A stretch of DNA of 64,000 nucleotides from Halorussus salinisoli (GTDB lineage Archaea > Halobacteriota > Halobacteria > Halobacteriales > Haladaptataceae), in NCBI GenBank assembly GCA_005239435.1, contig SZNP01000005.1, forward strand, positions 1 to 64,000, written 5' to 3'. Below are positions 53,468 to 62,320 of this stretch, piece after piece. Position 1 is the first letter of the stretch. The number at the start of each line of letters is the position of its first letter. The position numbers and the translations under genes were made by a program. The notes below the pieces were generated by a model. It had not been told where the DNA came from and ran no database searches. It saw nothing but the letters and a program-made list of their open reading frames with translations.

Positions 53468-54247
53468 ATGACAGAGGAAGCACTCGTACTCGTCGGCACG
53501 GACACCCCGGACGCACGCGACGTACTCCGAACGCACGCCAACCGACTTCGGGACCGACCAGTCGCGGACTCGGTACACACCGCTTTCTACGGTCCGGAAC
53601 CCATCCGCGACCTGCGCGAGATGTTCGAATCGGTCGCGGCCGACGTGACCTACGTGATTCCGATGCGGGCCGCCCACACCCACGAGACGACCGACGACGT
53701 TCCCGCCGCGCTCTCGTACGTCTCGGGCGACGTTCGGTACTGCGAACCGGTCGGCCGGAGTTCGGCGACGACCGGGGTTCTGGTAGAGCGGGCCGCCGCC
53801 CGCGTCCCCTCGGGGCCGGACGCCACGCTCGTCGTCGTCGCGTTCGGGAGCAGTTCGCTCCCCTATCAGCGACAGACCGCGGAGTACCACGCCGCTCGCA
53901 TCCGCGAGCAGACCGACTACGGCGAGGTCCGGACCGCCTACCTCGTCCAGAACCCCGCGGTCGAGTGCGCTCGCTACAACGTCTCGAACGACCGCGCGGT
54001 CGCGGTGCCCCTGTTCGCCTACCGCACCGAGGCCACCGACGAGGGGATTCCCGCGAAACTCGAACTCGACCGCGGCGGCGTCGAGTACGCCGACCCGCTG
54101 GGCGCTCACCCCCGCATCACCCGGGCGATTCGCGCCGAAGTCGAGAAGCAACGCGTCCTCGCGACCGACGACGCCCCCGCCTCCTTCGAAGCCTCGCTCG
54201 CGCAGGCCCGCCGTCCGGTGGCGACCGACGGACACGGCGCGCTCTGA
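53468..54247 (+). CDS. cbiX: CbiX-like sirohydrochlorin cobaltochelatase homologue
   Basis: A 259-residue protein of two CbiX/SirB-like halves. The N-terminal half has YVIPMRAAHTHETTDDVPAA (62-81), matching the usual second metal His region; the C-terminal half has VVVAFGSSSLPYQRQTAEYH (122-141) and PLFAYRTEATDEGIPAKLE (181-199). The canonical GHGSR at the start of each half reads GTDTPDARD and AFGSSS, and the later His of the C-terminal half is missing, so it may not chelate in the normal way. Location among cobalamin genes supports cobalt insertion or metal handling. Confidence 0.78.
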   Translation: MTEEALVLVGTDTPDARDVLRTHANRLRDRPVADSVHTAFYGPEPIRDLREMFESVAADVTYVIPMRAAHTHETTDDVPAALSYVSGDVRYCEPVGRSSATTGVLVERAAARVPSGPDATLVVVAFGSSSLPYQRQTAEYHAARIREQTDYGEVRTAYLVQNPAVECARYNVSNDRAVAVPLFAYRTEATDEGIPAKLELDRGGVEYADPLGAHPRITRAIRAEVEKQRVLATDDAPASFEASLAQARRPVATDGHGAL

Positions 54248-54342
54248 GGCGGTCGGAGGACGGGGAGCGATCGGCTTTTCGCGGGTCGTCGCCGACTGCA
54301 GACTCTTCTGCTGTTACTGACTTCCCCGGAAAAGAAGTGAGG

Positions 54343-55185
54343 TCACTCCGCTCGAACGACCAGCACCGAGAGGTCCGAGAAGGGCGTGTCCTCTCGGCCG
54401 GTTCCGCCGGCACTCTCCGCGAGGTCGCCGAGCGTCGTCCGCGTAATCGACTCCTCGTCGTGGGTCAGATGCTCGCAGACCAGCGCCTCCAGCGACGGCG
54501 ACCCGCCCGCGTCGAGCAACTCCGCGGCCACGTCGCCCGGCATCCAGTCGAAGGGGCGCGGGAGCACCAGCAGGTTCCGGTCGCCGACCGCCGCCCGGAG
54601 GCGGTCGAGGTCGGGCGAGATGTCGCCGCTCTTGTGGAGGGTCACGAACGCCGAGGTCTCCATCGGGGTCCGCGCCCTGCTCGCGGCCATCTGAAGCGAG
54701 GAGATGCCGGGAATCACCCGGACTGGGCATTCGTCCGCGCTCTCGGTTCTACCGCTCGCATTCGAGGTGCTTCGTACCTCGCGCTCCCCGAGCGCGCGCT
54801 CGACCGCCTGCTCGACCTTGCCGACGAACTGGTAGCCCGAGTGGTTCGGGTCGCCCATCAGCACCGCGGTCCCGGTCTCGCCGTCGGCCACGCGCTCGGC
54901 GAAGGCCGAAAGCGTCTCGCCCTCGTCGGCGTACCCGCAGGTCATCAGGTCGGCGTCGGTCCGGTCGGCCACGAACTCCACGACCGTCTCGAAGCCGACC
55001 ACCACGTCGGCCTCCCGAATCGCCCGTTCGCCGCGGGGCGTCAGATAGTCGAGGTTTCCCGGCCCGATGCCGACCGCGTGGACTGGCCGAGCAGAGTCGT
55101 CCGCCTCTGCCGGGGACGACTCCGGTTCCGCCGCCGCGAAGTCGGCGGGGTCAGGTCCCGAGTCGAGGTCGTAGTCGTCGCTCAT
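54343..55185 (-). CDS. cbiE: Cobalt-precorrin-7 (C5)-methyltransferase
   Basis: A 280-residue tetrapyrrole methylase. The first 33 residues are an acidic tail. The methylase start is VHAVGIGPGNLDYLTPRGER (35-54); MGDPNHSGYQFVGKVEQAVE, then VIPGISSLQMAASRARTP and AFVTLHKSGDISPDLDRLRA fit CbiE more than CobJ/CbiH. The C-terminal LVVRAE end is normal. It is the third gene of cobN-cbiC-cbiE, with a 4-nt overlap with cbiC. The partner decarboxylase/C15 methylase CbiT is not seen here. Confidence 0.85.
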   Translation of the reverse strand: MSDDYDLDSGPDPADFAAAEPESSPAEADDSARPVHAVGIGPGNLDYLTPRGERAIREADVVVGFETVVEFVADRTDADLMTCGYADEGETLSAFAERVADGETGTAVLMGDPNHSGYQFVGKVEQAVERALGEREVRSTSNASGRTESADECPVRVIPGISSLQMAASRARTPMETSAFVTLHKSGDISPDLDRLRAAVGDRNLLVLPRPFDWMPGDVAAELLDAGGSPSLEALVCEHLTHDEESITRTTLGDLAESAGGTGREDTPFSDLSVLVVRAE

Positions 55186-55955
55186 CCGAGGTCGACCCCG
55201 TGGTCCCGCCGTCGTTCGCTCGTCTTTTCCCGGCTCTCAGCGAGGTCGACCTCGCCGTCCCGAACGTCGCTGGCGACGTGAATCAACTCGTTGGTCAGTC
55301 CGGCCGCGAGGCCGCTCCCGCCGCGCCGACCGACGTTGGTGATGACGGGAACGCCGTGGTCTTCTGCGACTTCCCGCAGGCGCTCGCGGCTCTCGGCGGC
55401 CTTCACGAAGCCGACCGGGGTGGCGACCACGACCGCGGGCCGAGTCCCGTCTTCGATGCAGTCGGCCAGCGCGAGCGCCGCGGTCGGGGCGTTTCCCACG
55501 GTGGCGATTGCACCGTCGTAGACGCCTCGTTTGTCGAGTTCGAGGACGGACGCGGCGGTCCGGGTCATCCCGGTCTCGGCCGCCAACTCCGTACCGTTCC
55601 CGATGGCCTTCCGAACCTCGCAGTCGTGACCTCGGCCGGTGATTCCCTCCTTGACCATCGTGATGTCGGTCACGACGGGCTGTTGGTCGAGGACCGCCCG
55701 CGCTCCGGCCCGGACCGGTTCGCTCTCGTCTGCACCCGTGAACCGCATCAGGTGCTGGAACTCGGGGTCGCCGGTCGCGTGGACCGACTTCTGGCGGATT
55801 CGGTCGGCCAGCGTCTCGTCGGGCACGAGCTTTCGCACCCGGTCCATGCTGGTCTCGGCGATATCCATCGCGTTCGAGGTGGTCGCGCCGAGGTCGGCGT
55901 ACTCCTCGAAGTCGTTCGATCTCTCGCCATCAGAGCCAGCATCCTCAGTCGTCAT
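55182..55955 (-). CDS. cbiC: Precorrin-8X methylmutase
   Basis: A 257-residue CbiC/CobH, which moves the methyl group from C11 to C12 to give (cobalt-)precorrin-8 hydrogenobyrinate-type product. Hallmarks are SVHATGDPEFQHLM with the catalytic His, VVTDITMVKEGI, GNAPTAALALAD and VVVATPVGFVKAAESRERL, then NVGRRGGSGLAAGLTNELI. Its start region overlaps the end of cobN by 11 nt. A GTG 6 nt upstream (55961) is possible. The acidic first 30 residues are a halophile extension. Confidence 0.93.
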   Translation of the reverse strand: MTTEDAGSDGERSNDFEEYADLGATTSNAMDIAETSMDRVRKLVPDETLADRIRQKSVHATGDPEFQHLMRFTGADESEPVRAGARAVLDQQPVVTDITMVKEGITGRGHDCEVRKAIGNGTELAAETGMTRTAASVLELDKRGVYDGAIATVGNAPTAALALADCIEDGTRPAVVVATPVGFVKAAESRERLREVAEDHGVPVITNVGRRGGSGLAAGLTNELIHVASDVRDGEVDLAESREKTSERRRDHGVDLG

Positions 55956-58900
55956 CGCCACTCACCTCCGCGGGGGACGCCGCCGAAGCAAGCGCCTCCA
56001 GGTCACCGTCTACGTCGAGATTGAGGTCGCGCAGTCGGTCTTCGGTCTCGTCGTCGGCGTCCCAGAGGTCGCGGTCGATGGCTTCGAGCAGTGTGTCGGT
56101 GATGCTGTCGAGCGCCCACGGGTTCACGTCCCGGAGCCACTCCTGGCGGTCCTCGTCGAAGGCGTACTTCTCGGCCACGTCCTCCCAGAGGGTGTCGCTC
56201 ACGACGCCCGTAGTCGCGTCCCACCCGAGGGCCACGTCTACGGCGGTCGAGAGGTCGCCAGCGCCCTTGTAGCCGTGGTCCTCCATGCTGTCGAGCCACT
56301 CGGGGTTGAGGACGCGAGCGCGCATCGCCTTCCGGACCTTCTCCTCGTTGGTGTACACGTCCACGTTGTCGGGGTCGCTGGAGTCGCCGACGTAGGAGGC
56401 CGGTTCCTCGCCCGCGGTCACCGCGACTGCGGTGATGAAGCCGCCGTGGAAGGCGTACCAGTCCGAGGAGTCGAACTCGTCCTGCTCGGACGTGTCCTCG
56501 ATCTTCACGGTCGCCTCGACGTTGCCCAGTCTACGCTCGAACGCGTCGTGGGCGTCCGAGACCTTCCCGCGCGACCCCATGGCGTAGCCACCCCACTGGG
56601 TGTAGACCTCCGCGAGGTCGGCGCGGTCGTCCCAGTTGCCCTCGTCTACGGCCTTGTTCGTCCCCGCGCCGTAGCCGCCGGGCCGAGTAGTGAACACCCG
56701 TTGTTTCGCGGCCGATTCGGGGTCCTCGACGCCCGATTCTGCCAACTCCTCGGCTTCCTCCTCGACGTGCTTCTTTACGTAGTTCATCTCGTGAGGTTCG
56801 TCCAGTTCGACCACGGCGTCTACCGCGTCGTGGATGACGCCCGCGGCCTGCGGGAACGCGTCACGGAACAGCCCCGAGACGCGGGTCGTCACGTCGATTC
56901 GCGGGCGGTCGAGTTCTTCGAGGGGGATGGGGGTCACGTCGTCGATGCGCCCGGCGTCGGTCCACTCTGGTTCGACGCCCATCAGCGCGAGCACCTGGGC
57001 GATGGTCTCGCCGCGCGTCCTGACCGTGGGGGTGCCCCACGCCACGACGCCGATCTCCTCGGGGTACTCACCTTCTTCGTCCTCGTGGCGCTCGGCCACG
57101 CCGTTTCCGACTTCTCGACCCACGCGCCACGCCGACTTCGCGGGCACCTTCCGGGGGTCGAGCGTGTAGAAGTTCCGCGCGGTCGGGAGCAGGTCCACTC
57201 CGCCGCGGGTCGGCGCGCCGCTCCCGCCCGGCGGGACGTACTCGCCCGACAGGGCCTCTGCGGTCCGGGGAATTTCGTCCTCCGCGCCCTCGACTCTGGG
57301 CGCGGCCTCCTCACAGATGAATTGCAGGACCTCCCGCAAATCGTCGTGCGCACCGCTTCTCGCCCGGCCGTCGCCGAGGGGGTCGATGTCCACGACGAGC
57401 AGGTTCCAGTTTATCGCCTCGGCGTCGAAGTCGTTCGCCGCGAGATGTTCGACCAGTTCGAGGCTGGCCTCGTACACCTCGTCTGCGGCCTCGGCGTAGG
57501 TTATCCCGAGGTCGTCGTCGTACGCGCCGGGGGAATCGAGCATCTGCTGATACTCGACGCCCAGCACGCCCGCGACGCTCTCCCGGAGGCTCGGTGCGCC
57601 CGGATTCTCGAGTCGGGTGAGCGCGACGAGATACTCGGTCAATCGCTCGTCCGCGGGCGGTTCGCCCATGGTGTGCAGGCCGAGCCGAATCTGGGTGGTC
57701 TTCACGTCGGTCACGTACTCGTGGACGCGCTCGACCAGTTCGTCGATGTTCACGTCGTCGCCCTCCACGTCGCCCTCCGCGAGCGTGGTTCCGGCTTCCC
57801 CCGGTCCGCGCACGTCGGCCGTCTCGTCTATCTGCCCCTCGATGCCCAACTCGACCGCCAAATCGAGTTCGTCTACGAGGGCGCGAATCTCGTCGGCCAA
57901 CTTCTCGCCGTCGTCGGCGCGGGCGTCCTCCATCCCGGCCTCGCGGTACTGCCGGGCGAGCTCCTCCAACTCGCCGATTTCGTCGTAGGTGCCCGCGTTG
58001 GACATGACCGGCGTGAGGTAGTCCACGATGGCGGCGTAGGACCGTCGCTTGGCCTGCGTGCCTTCCCCGGGATTGTTCACGATGTAGGGGTAGACGTTCG
58101 GAATATCCTCGATTAGCTGGTCGGGCGCGCTCTCGCCGTCCAGTCCGACCGTCTTGCCCGGAAGCCACTCCAGACTGCCGTGGGTTCCCAGATGGACCAC
58201 CGCGTCGGCCTCGAACCGGTTGCGGAGCCACGAGTAGAAGGCCACGTAGTCGTGAGGCGGCTGGAGGTCCGAATCATGGTACACCTTCGAGGGGTCCATG
58301 CCGAACCCGCGCGGTGGCTGGACCGTGACGAGGACGTTGCCGAACTCGACGCCGGGAATGGCGAAGGGTCGCTCCGGCGGGTCGCCCCACTCCTCGACCA
58401 CGTTATCGCTGAATCGGTCGTCCTTCCCCTCGAACCAGTCGCGGTACTGGTCGGAGTCCACCACGTCCACGCTCAACTCGCGCACGTCCTCGGGGGCGAC
58501 CCAGCGGTCGTCCAGCGTGAGCTGTGCGGTGAGTCTGTCCACGAGCGACTGGCCGCTCTCGGGAAGTGAACCACCCATCTCGTACCCCCGGGCGTCGAGT
58601 TCGTCCAGCAGGTTGACCGTACTCTCGGGGCTGTCGAGTCCGAAGGCGGTGCCGATGCCGTCGTCGCTCGGCGGATAGTTGTGGAGCACGACCGCAATCT
58701 GCTTCTCGTCGTTCGGCGTGTGGCGGAGTTCGGCCCAGTTGACCGCGAGGCTGACGGCGTGGCTCACCCGGTCGTCGATGGGGAAGTGTTGCTTGGGCGC
58801 GCTCCCGATTCCGGCCTCGTCGTCGGTTCGCTCCTTGCCCGAAATCGGATGGGTGACGACGTTACCGTCGAACTCGGGGAGCGCCACGGAAAGCGCCAGT

Positions 58901-59853
58901 TCGAAGCCCATGACGCCCGTGTCGCTGGCCGCGTAGCGCGAGCGCGAGCGCATGGTCGTGACGGTCTGGAGGACCGGCACGCCGAGTCGGTCGAGGAAGA
59001 CTTCCTCGGCGTCGTCGCCCTCGTCGCTGGCGCTCCGGCCGCGTTCCTCCATCGAGAGCGAGAACATGAACGACGAGAGGACCGCGTCCACGACTGGCTC
59101 CCCGCTCTCGTCCGTGAACAACTCGTCCACGACCCACTCGGCGTCTTCTTGCTCCTCCGTATCTGTGGCCGGATTGCAGAACACCGGAAGGGCGTTCGCG
59201 CCCTCGTCTTCGATTTTTCGGACGAGCGCGTCCACGTACCGCGTGTTCTCGTGGGTCCAGTGGGACTCGTAGAACCAGACGCCGATGGTGGGTCTGTCCG
59301 GGTCGAGTTCCTCTCGGAGGTCTGCGTACTCCGCGCCGGGGTGGTCGAGGTGGTAGACGCCCTCCGTCGGGAGTTCGACCGGGTCGTCGGGGTCGAAATC
59401 GGGGGTCTCCTCGTTCTCCCCCTCGTCGTCTCCTGTCGCCTCGTCTCCTCCCTCTCCGGCGTACTCGCTGGCGAGGAACCGACAGAGGTTGGCGACGTTG
59501 ACCGCGCCGCCCTTTTCGAGGTAGTCGTAGGCCCGGTTCCGGTCGGACTCGGCGACGCTGGTGTCCTCGAAGGCGAAGGCGTCACCCGTCGATTTGACGA
59601 CGAGGGGGACGCCCGCCTCGCGCAGGCGGGAGACCGCGTGATCGTATCCCGGCATGCTGTCCTCCGCGCCGTGAAGCCAGAAGACCGCGGCCGCGGCGTC
59701 TTCGATCTCGTCCACGAACGCGTCCACGTCGGTCCCGTCGTTCAAGTCGCTCTCGGACCGGACGGCGAGGTCGATACCGTCGAGTCTCTCGGCGGCCCGC
59801 TGTACGGCCCCCAACTCGTTCTCGGTGGCGGTGTAGAGTGCAATCGTTGGCAT
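55945..59853 (-). CDS. cobN: Cobaltochelatase large subunit
   Basis: A 1302-residue protein of the CobN/ChlH/BchH family that, with AAA+ and VWA partners, puts Co2+ into hydrogenobyrinate-type corrins using ATP. The start MPTIALYTATENELGAVQRA, DDRVSHAVSLAVNWAEL, AIVLHNYPPSDDGIGTAFGL, VHLGTHGSLEWLPGKTVGL and VAWGTPTVRTRGETIAQVL are family motifs; the end has EWLRDVNPWALDSITDTLLE. There is an acidic insert around residues 130-165. It is divergent from chlD, and it starts the cobN-cbiC-cbiE operon. The ATG at 59853 replaces a long implausible upstream extension. Confidence 0.95.
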   Translation of the reverse strand: MPTIALYTATENELGAVQRAAERLDGIDLAVRSESDLNDGTDVDAFVDEIEDAAAAVFWLHGAEDSMPGYDHAVSRLREAGVPLVVKSTGDAFAFEDTSVAESDRNRAYDYLEKGGAVNVANLCRFLASEYAGEGGDEATGDDEGENEETPDFDPDDPVELPTEGVYHLDHPGAEYADLREELDPDRPTIGVWFYESHWTHENTRYVDALVRKIEDEGANALPVFCNPATDTEEQEDAEWVVDELFTDESGEPVVDAVLSSFMFSLSMEERGRSASDEGDDAEEVFLDRLGVPVLQTVTTMRSRSRYAASDTGVMGFELALSVALPEFDGNVVTHPISGKERTDDEAGIGSAPKQHFPIDDRVSHAVSLAVNWAELRHTPNDEKQIAVVLHNYPPSDDGIGTAFGLDSPESTVNLLDELDARGYEMGGSLPESGQSLVDRLTAQLTLDDRWVAPEDVRELSVDVVDSDQYRDWFEGKDDRFSDNVVEEWGDPPERPFAIPGVEFGNVLVTVQPPRGFGMDPSKVYHDSDLQPPHDYVAFYSWLRNRFEADAVVHLGTHGSLEWLPGKTVGLDGESAPDQLIEDIPNVYPYIVNNPGEGTQAKRRSYAAIVDYLTPVMSNAGTYDEIGELEELARQYREAGMEDARADDGEKLADEIRALVDELDLAVELGIEGQIDETADVRGPGEAGTTLAEGDVEGDDVNIDELVERVHEYVTDVKTTQIRLGLHTMGEPPADERLTEYLVALTRLENPGAPSLRESVAGVLGVEYQQMLDSPGAYDDDLGITYAEAADEVYEASLELVEHLAANDFDAEAINWNLLVVDIDPLGDGRARSGAHDDLREVLQFICEEAAPRVEGAEDEIPRTAEALSGEYVPPGGSGAPTRGGVDLLPTARNFYTLDPRKVPAKSAWRVGREVGNGVAERHEDEEGEYPEEIGVVAWGTPTVRTRGETIAQVLALMGVEPEWTDAGRIDDVTPIPLEELDRPRIDVTTRVSGLFRDAFPQAAGVIHDAVDAVVELDEPHEMNYVKKHVEEEAEELAESGVEDPESAAKQRVFTTRPGGYGAGTNKAVDEGNWDDRADLAEVYTQWGGYAMGSRGKVSDAHDAFERRLGNVEATVKIEDTSEQDEFDSSDWYAFHGGFITAVAVTAGEEPASYVGDSSDPDNVDVYTNEEKVRKAMRARVLNPEWLDSMEDHGYKGAGDLSTAVDVALGWDATTGVVSDTLWEDVAEKYAFDEDRQEWLRDVNPWALDSITDTLLEAIDRDLWDADDETEDRLRDLNLDVDGDLEALASAASPAEVSGDDD

Positions 59854-59870
59854 AACGTTGTTAAATCTCC

Positions 59871-59896
59871 ATTGTAGTAGTACAAGTATGGTTGAA
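59871..59896 (+). promoter_or_regulatory. Cobalamin-gene element between cobN and chlD
   Basis: ATTGTAGTAGTACAAG at 59871-59886 lies in the short divergent gap, and GTAGTACAAGTATGGTTGAA (59877-59896) matches the cobA copy at 52235-52254 in 17 of 20 positions. It runs into the chlD start codon (59888). It is positioned so that one bound protein could affect both directions. Confidence 0.55.
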
Positions 59897-62074
59897 CTAC
59901 GTGGCTCCAAAAAAGCTTCGACCGTCCCCTTTCCGGCGGTCGTCGGGCAGGAGCGCCTGAAACGGGCGCTTCTCGTGGTCGCCGCGAACGACAGTCTCGA
60001 CGGTCTGCTGGCGCGCGGCGAGAAGGGGACCGCCAAATCGAGCGCGGTTCGGGCCCTGGTGGACCTCCTGCCCGACCAGCGCGTGATTGCCGACTGTCCC
60101 TACGGCTGTCCGCCCGACGATTCCGAAGGTGAGAGCCAGCGACAGAGCCAATGTGCGGAGTGTCGAACCCGAACCGACCCGCCGGTCGAGACCCGGCCGG
60201 TCCCTCTCGTGACCCTCCCGCTCGGAGCGACCCGCGAGCGCGTCGTCGGCACCCTCTCGGTGGCCGACGCCTTGGATGGCGAAGCCGAGTTCGACCCCGG
60301 TCTGCTCGCTCGCGCCAATCGGGGCATCCTCTACGTGGACGAGGTGAACCTGCTGGACGACCACCTCGTGGACGTACTCCTCGACGCAGCCGCCAGCGGG
60401 GTCAACCGAGTCGAGCGCGACGGCGTCAGCGTCTCTCACCCCGCGAACTTCACGCTGGTCGGAACGATGAACCCCGAGGAGGGCGACCTCCGTCCCCAAC
60501 TCCGGGACCGGTTCGCGCTTCAGGCCACCGTCACCGGATGCGAGGACGTCGCCGACCGGGTGACGATTCTCGACCGGGCGCTCGAAGACGGGGCCGACCT
60601 CCACGAGGGGTTCGCCGACGAGACCGAGGCCGTGAGCGACCGACTCGTGAGTGCCCGCGAACATCTCGCGGACGTGACCCTCCCCGCGGAGTTCAAGGAG
60701 GACATCGCGGAACTCTGCCGGGACGCGGGCGTCGAGGGCCACCGCGCTGACATCGCGGTCGCTCGCGCGGCCCGGACCTTCGCGGCGCTCGACCGCCGGG
60801 TGAAAGTGCTCGAATCCGACGTTCGGGAGGCCGCCGAACTCGCGCTCCCCCACCGACTTCAGAGTCGCCCCTTCGAGGACGCCCCGGACTCCGAGGACGT
60901 GCTGGACGACCACTTCGACGACGAGCGCGGAGAGGGCGAAGCCGACGGAAACAGCGGACCAGAAACTGAATCCGGGGAAAACGGCGGTTCCGAGACTGAG
61001 GCCGACGCCGGCGAGTCGGGTGACGACCGAGACGAGTATGCGGGTGATGCCGACGAGTCCGAGGGTGACGCCGACGATTCCCCGGACGACGACGCTCCGC
61101 GAGGCGGCCGGACCGGGTGCGAATCGCCCGCAGAAGTCGAATCTGGCGCGGACGACTCCGGCGACACCCCCGACGACCGCGACGATTCGGGGGACGAACC
61201 GGACGCCGACCCCGACGACTCGAACGGCGATTCCGAGGCGGGAACTCCCCTGATGCCCGGTCAGGCCCGGCCCGGCGTCGGCGAGGCCGAGCGCCACGAA
61301 ATCGACGGCATGGAGGCGGACGACACCGCAACCGGAGCAGGGGCCGGAGACGCGGGCGGCACGAGGGCCGCGGCGACTCCGAGTTCCGAGGGCCGAGGCG
61401 CGCGGGTCCGGACCGAGCGCGCCGAATCCGGCGACGCCGTGGACGCCGCGGCGTCGGTGCGGGCCGCGGCGAGTCGCGGCGCGGACGCGGTGGCCGAGCG
61501 CGACCTCCGAGCGTCCGTTCGGGCGCGCGAGCAGTCGACGCTCGTCGTGTTCGCGGTAGATGCCAGCGTCTCGATGCGCTCGGCGATGAGGACCGCCAAG
61601 GGCGTCGTGCTGGAACTCCTGAAAGACGCCTACGAGCAGCGCGACGAGGTCGCGTTCGTCGCGTTCGCTGGCGACGACGCCGAGGTCCTGCTCCCACCGA
61701 CCGACAGCACCGCCCTCGCGGCCCGCCATCTGAAGGACCTGCCGGTCGGCGACCGGACGCCGCTCCCCGCCGGACTCCGGACCGCGGGCGAGGTGGTCGA
61801 GCGGGCCGATTCCGACGCGAGCGTCGTCGTGGTCGTCACCGACGGCCGGGCCAACGTCGCCGAGGGAAGCCCCACGGAGGCGACCCGGCGGGCGGCCCGC
61901 GGACTCGCCGAGCGAGATTCTCACGTCGTGGTCGTGGACGCGGGCGACGACGGCGAGAAGGGGTTGGTTGGCGCGATAACCGAGGTCACCGACGCCGAGC
62001 GCGTCCCCCTGTCCGCGTTGTCGGCCCAGCGAGTCGAGGTCGCAGTCGGCGCGTCCGTCGGGACGAGCGAGTAG
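59888..62074 (+). CDS. Chelatase ChlI/ChlD-type AAA+ and VWA protein
   Basis: A 728-residue partner for CobN. Residues 10-345 are an AAA+ domain with Walker A LARGEKGTAKSSAVRAL (41-57), Walker B GILYVDEVNLLDDHLVDVLL and GTMNPEEGDLRPQLRDRFAL. A Cys-rich insert (Cys70, Cys74, Cys89, Cys92) may bind zinc. Residues about 350-500 are a very acidic linker. The C-terminal VWA domain has MIDAS DASVSM (558-563) and VVVTDGRANVAEG. It fuses the roles of CobS/ChlI and CobT/ChlD. It is divergent from cobN and leads the cbtB-cbtA-ferredoxin genes. Confidence 0.93.
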   Translation: MVELRGSKKASTVPFPAVVGQERLKRALLVVAANDSLDGLLARGEKGTAKSSAVRALVDLLPDQRVIADCPYGCPPDDSEGESQRQSQCAECRTRTDPPVETRPVPLVTLPLGATRERVVGTLSVADALDGEAEFDPGLLARANRGILYVDEVNLLDDHLVDVLLDAAASGVNRVERDGVSVSHPANFTLVGTMNPEEGDLRPQLRDRFALQATVTGCEDVADRVTILDRALEDGADLHEGFADETEAVSDRLVSAREHLADVTLPAEFKEDIAELCRDAGVEGHRADIAVARAARTFAALDRRVKVLESDVREAAELALPHRLQSRPFEDAPDSEDVLDDHFDDERGEGEADGNSGPETESGENGGSETEADAGESGDDRDEYAGDADESEGDADDSPDDDAPRGGRTGCESPAEVESGADDSGDTPDDRDDSGDEPDADPDDSNGDSEAGTPLMPGQARPGVGEAERHEIDGMEADDTATGAGAGDAGGTRAAATPSSEGRGARVRTERAESGDAVDAAASVRAAASRGADAVAERDLRASVRAREQSTLVVFAVDASVSMRSAMRTAKGVVLELLKDAYEQRDEVAFVAFAGDDAEVLLPPTDSTALAARHLKDLPVGDRTPLPAGLRTAGEVVERADSDASVVVVVTDGRANVAEGSPTEATRRAARGLAERDSHVVVVDAGDDGEKGLVGAITEVTDAERVPLSALSAQRVEVAVGASVGTSE

Positions 62075-62126
62075 CCGCGACGAAAGTTTTACAACTTAGC
62101 TTGTTTTTGTTAAAATTGAGTTTATA

Positions 62127-62315
62127 ATGGCGACTGCCAACGACTCCGTTCACGGTCGAATCGAATCCGCCCGAACCGAACTCACGGCGACGAAGACGGC
62201 CATCGGCCTCGCGTTCGTCGCCGCGCTCGGGTTCGCACTCCTGTTCGGTCAGGACCCGATGCTACACGACTCGATGCACAACTTCCGACACGCCGCAGGA
62301 ATCACCTGCCACTAG
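62127..62315 (+). CDS. cbtB: CbtB cobalt transporter subunit
   Basis: A 62-residue membrane protein with one helix (AIGLAFVAALGFALLFGQ) and a His-containing C-terminus (SMHNFRHAAGITCH), the usual CbtB pattern. CbtB with CbtA forms a proposed cobalt uptake system. It begins 53 nt after the chlD-like gene; a palindromic ACAA-CTTAGC-TTGT (62091-62104) lies upstream. It is followed by cbtA after 5 nt. Confidence 0.88.
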   Translation: MATANDSVHGRIESARTELTATKTAIGLAFVAALGFALLFGQDPMLHDSMHNFRHAAGITCH

Positions 62316-62320
62316 TTCCG

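Noticed and set aside
55639..58116. 825-codon plus-strand frame inside cobN
   Set aside because: It is the complement of cobN/cbiC; it shows no domain pattern, whereas the minus strand is a textbook CobN.
59897..61924. 675-codon minus-strand frame opposite the ChlD-like gene
   Set aside because: No family signature; the plus strand has clear Walker and MIDAS motifs.
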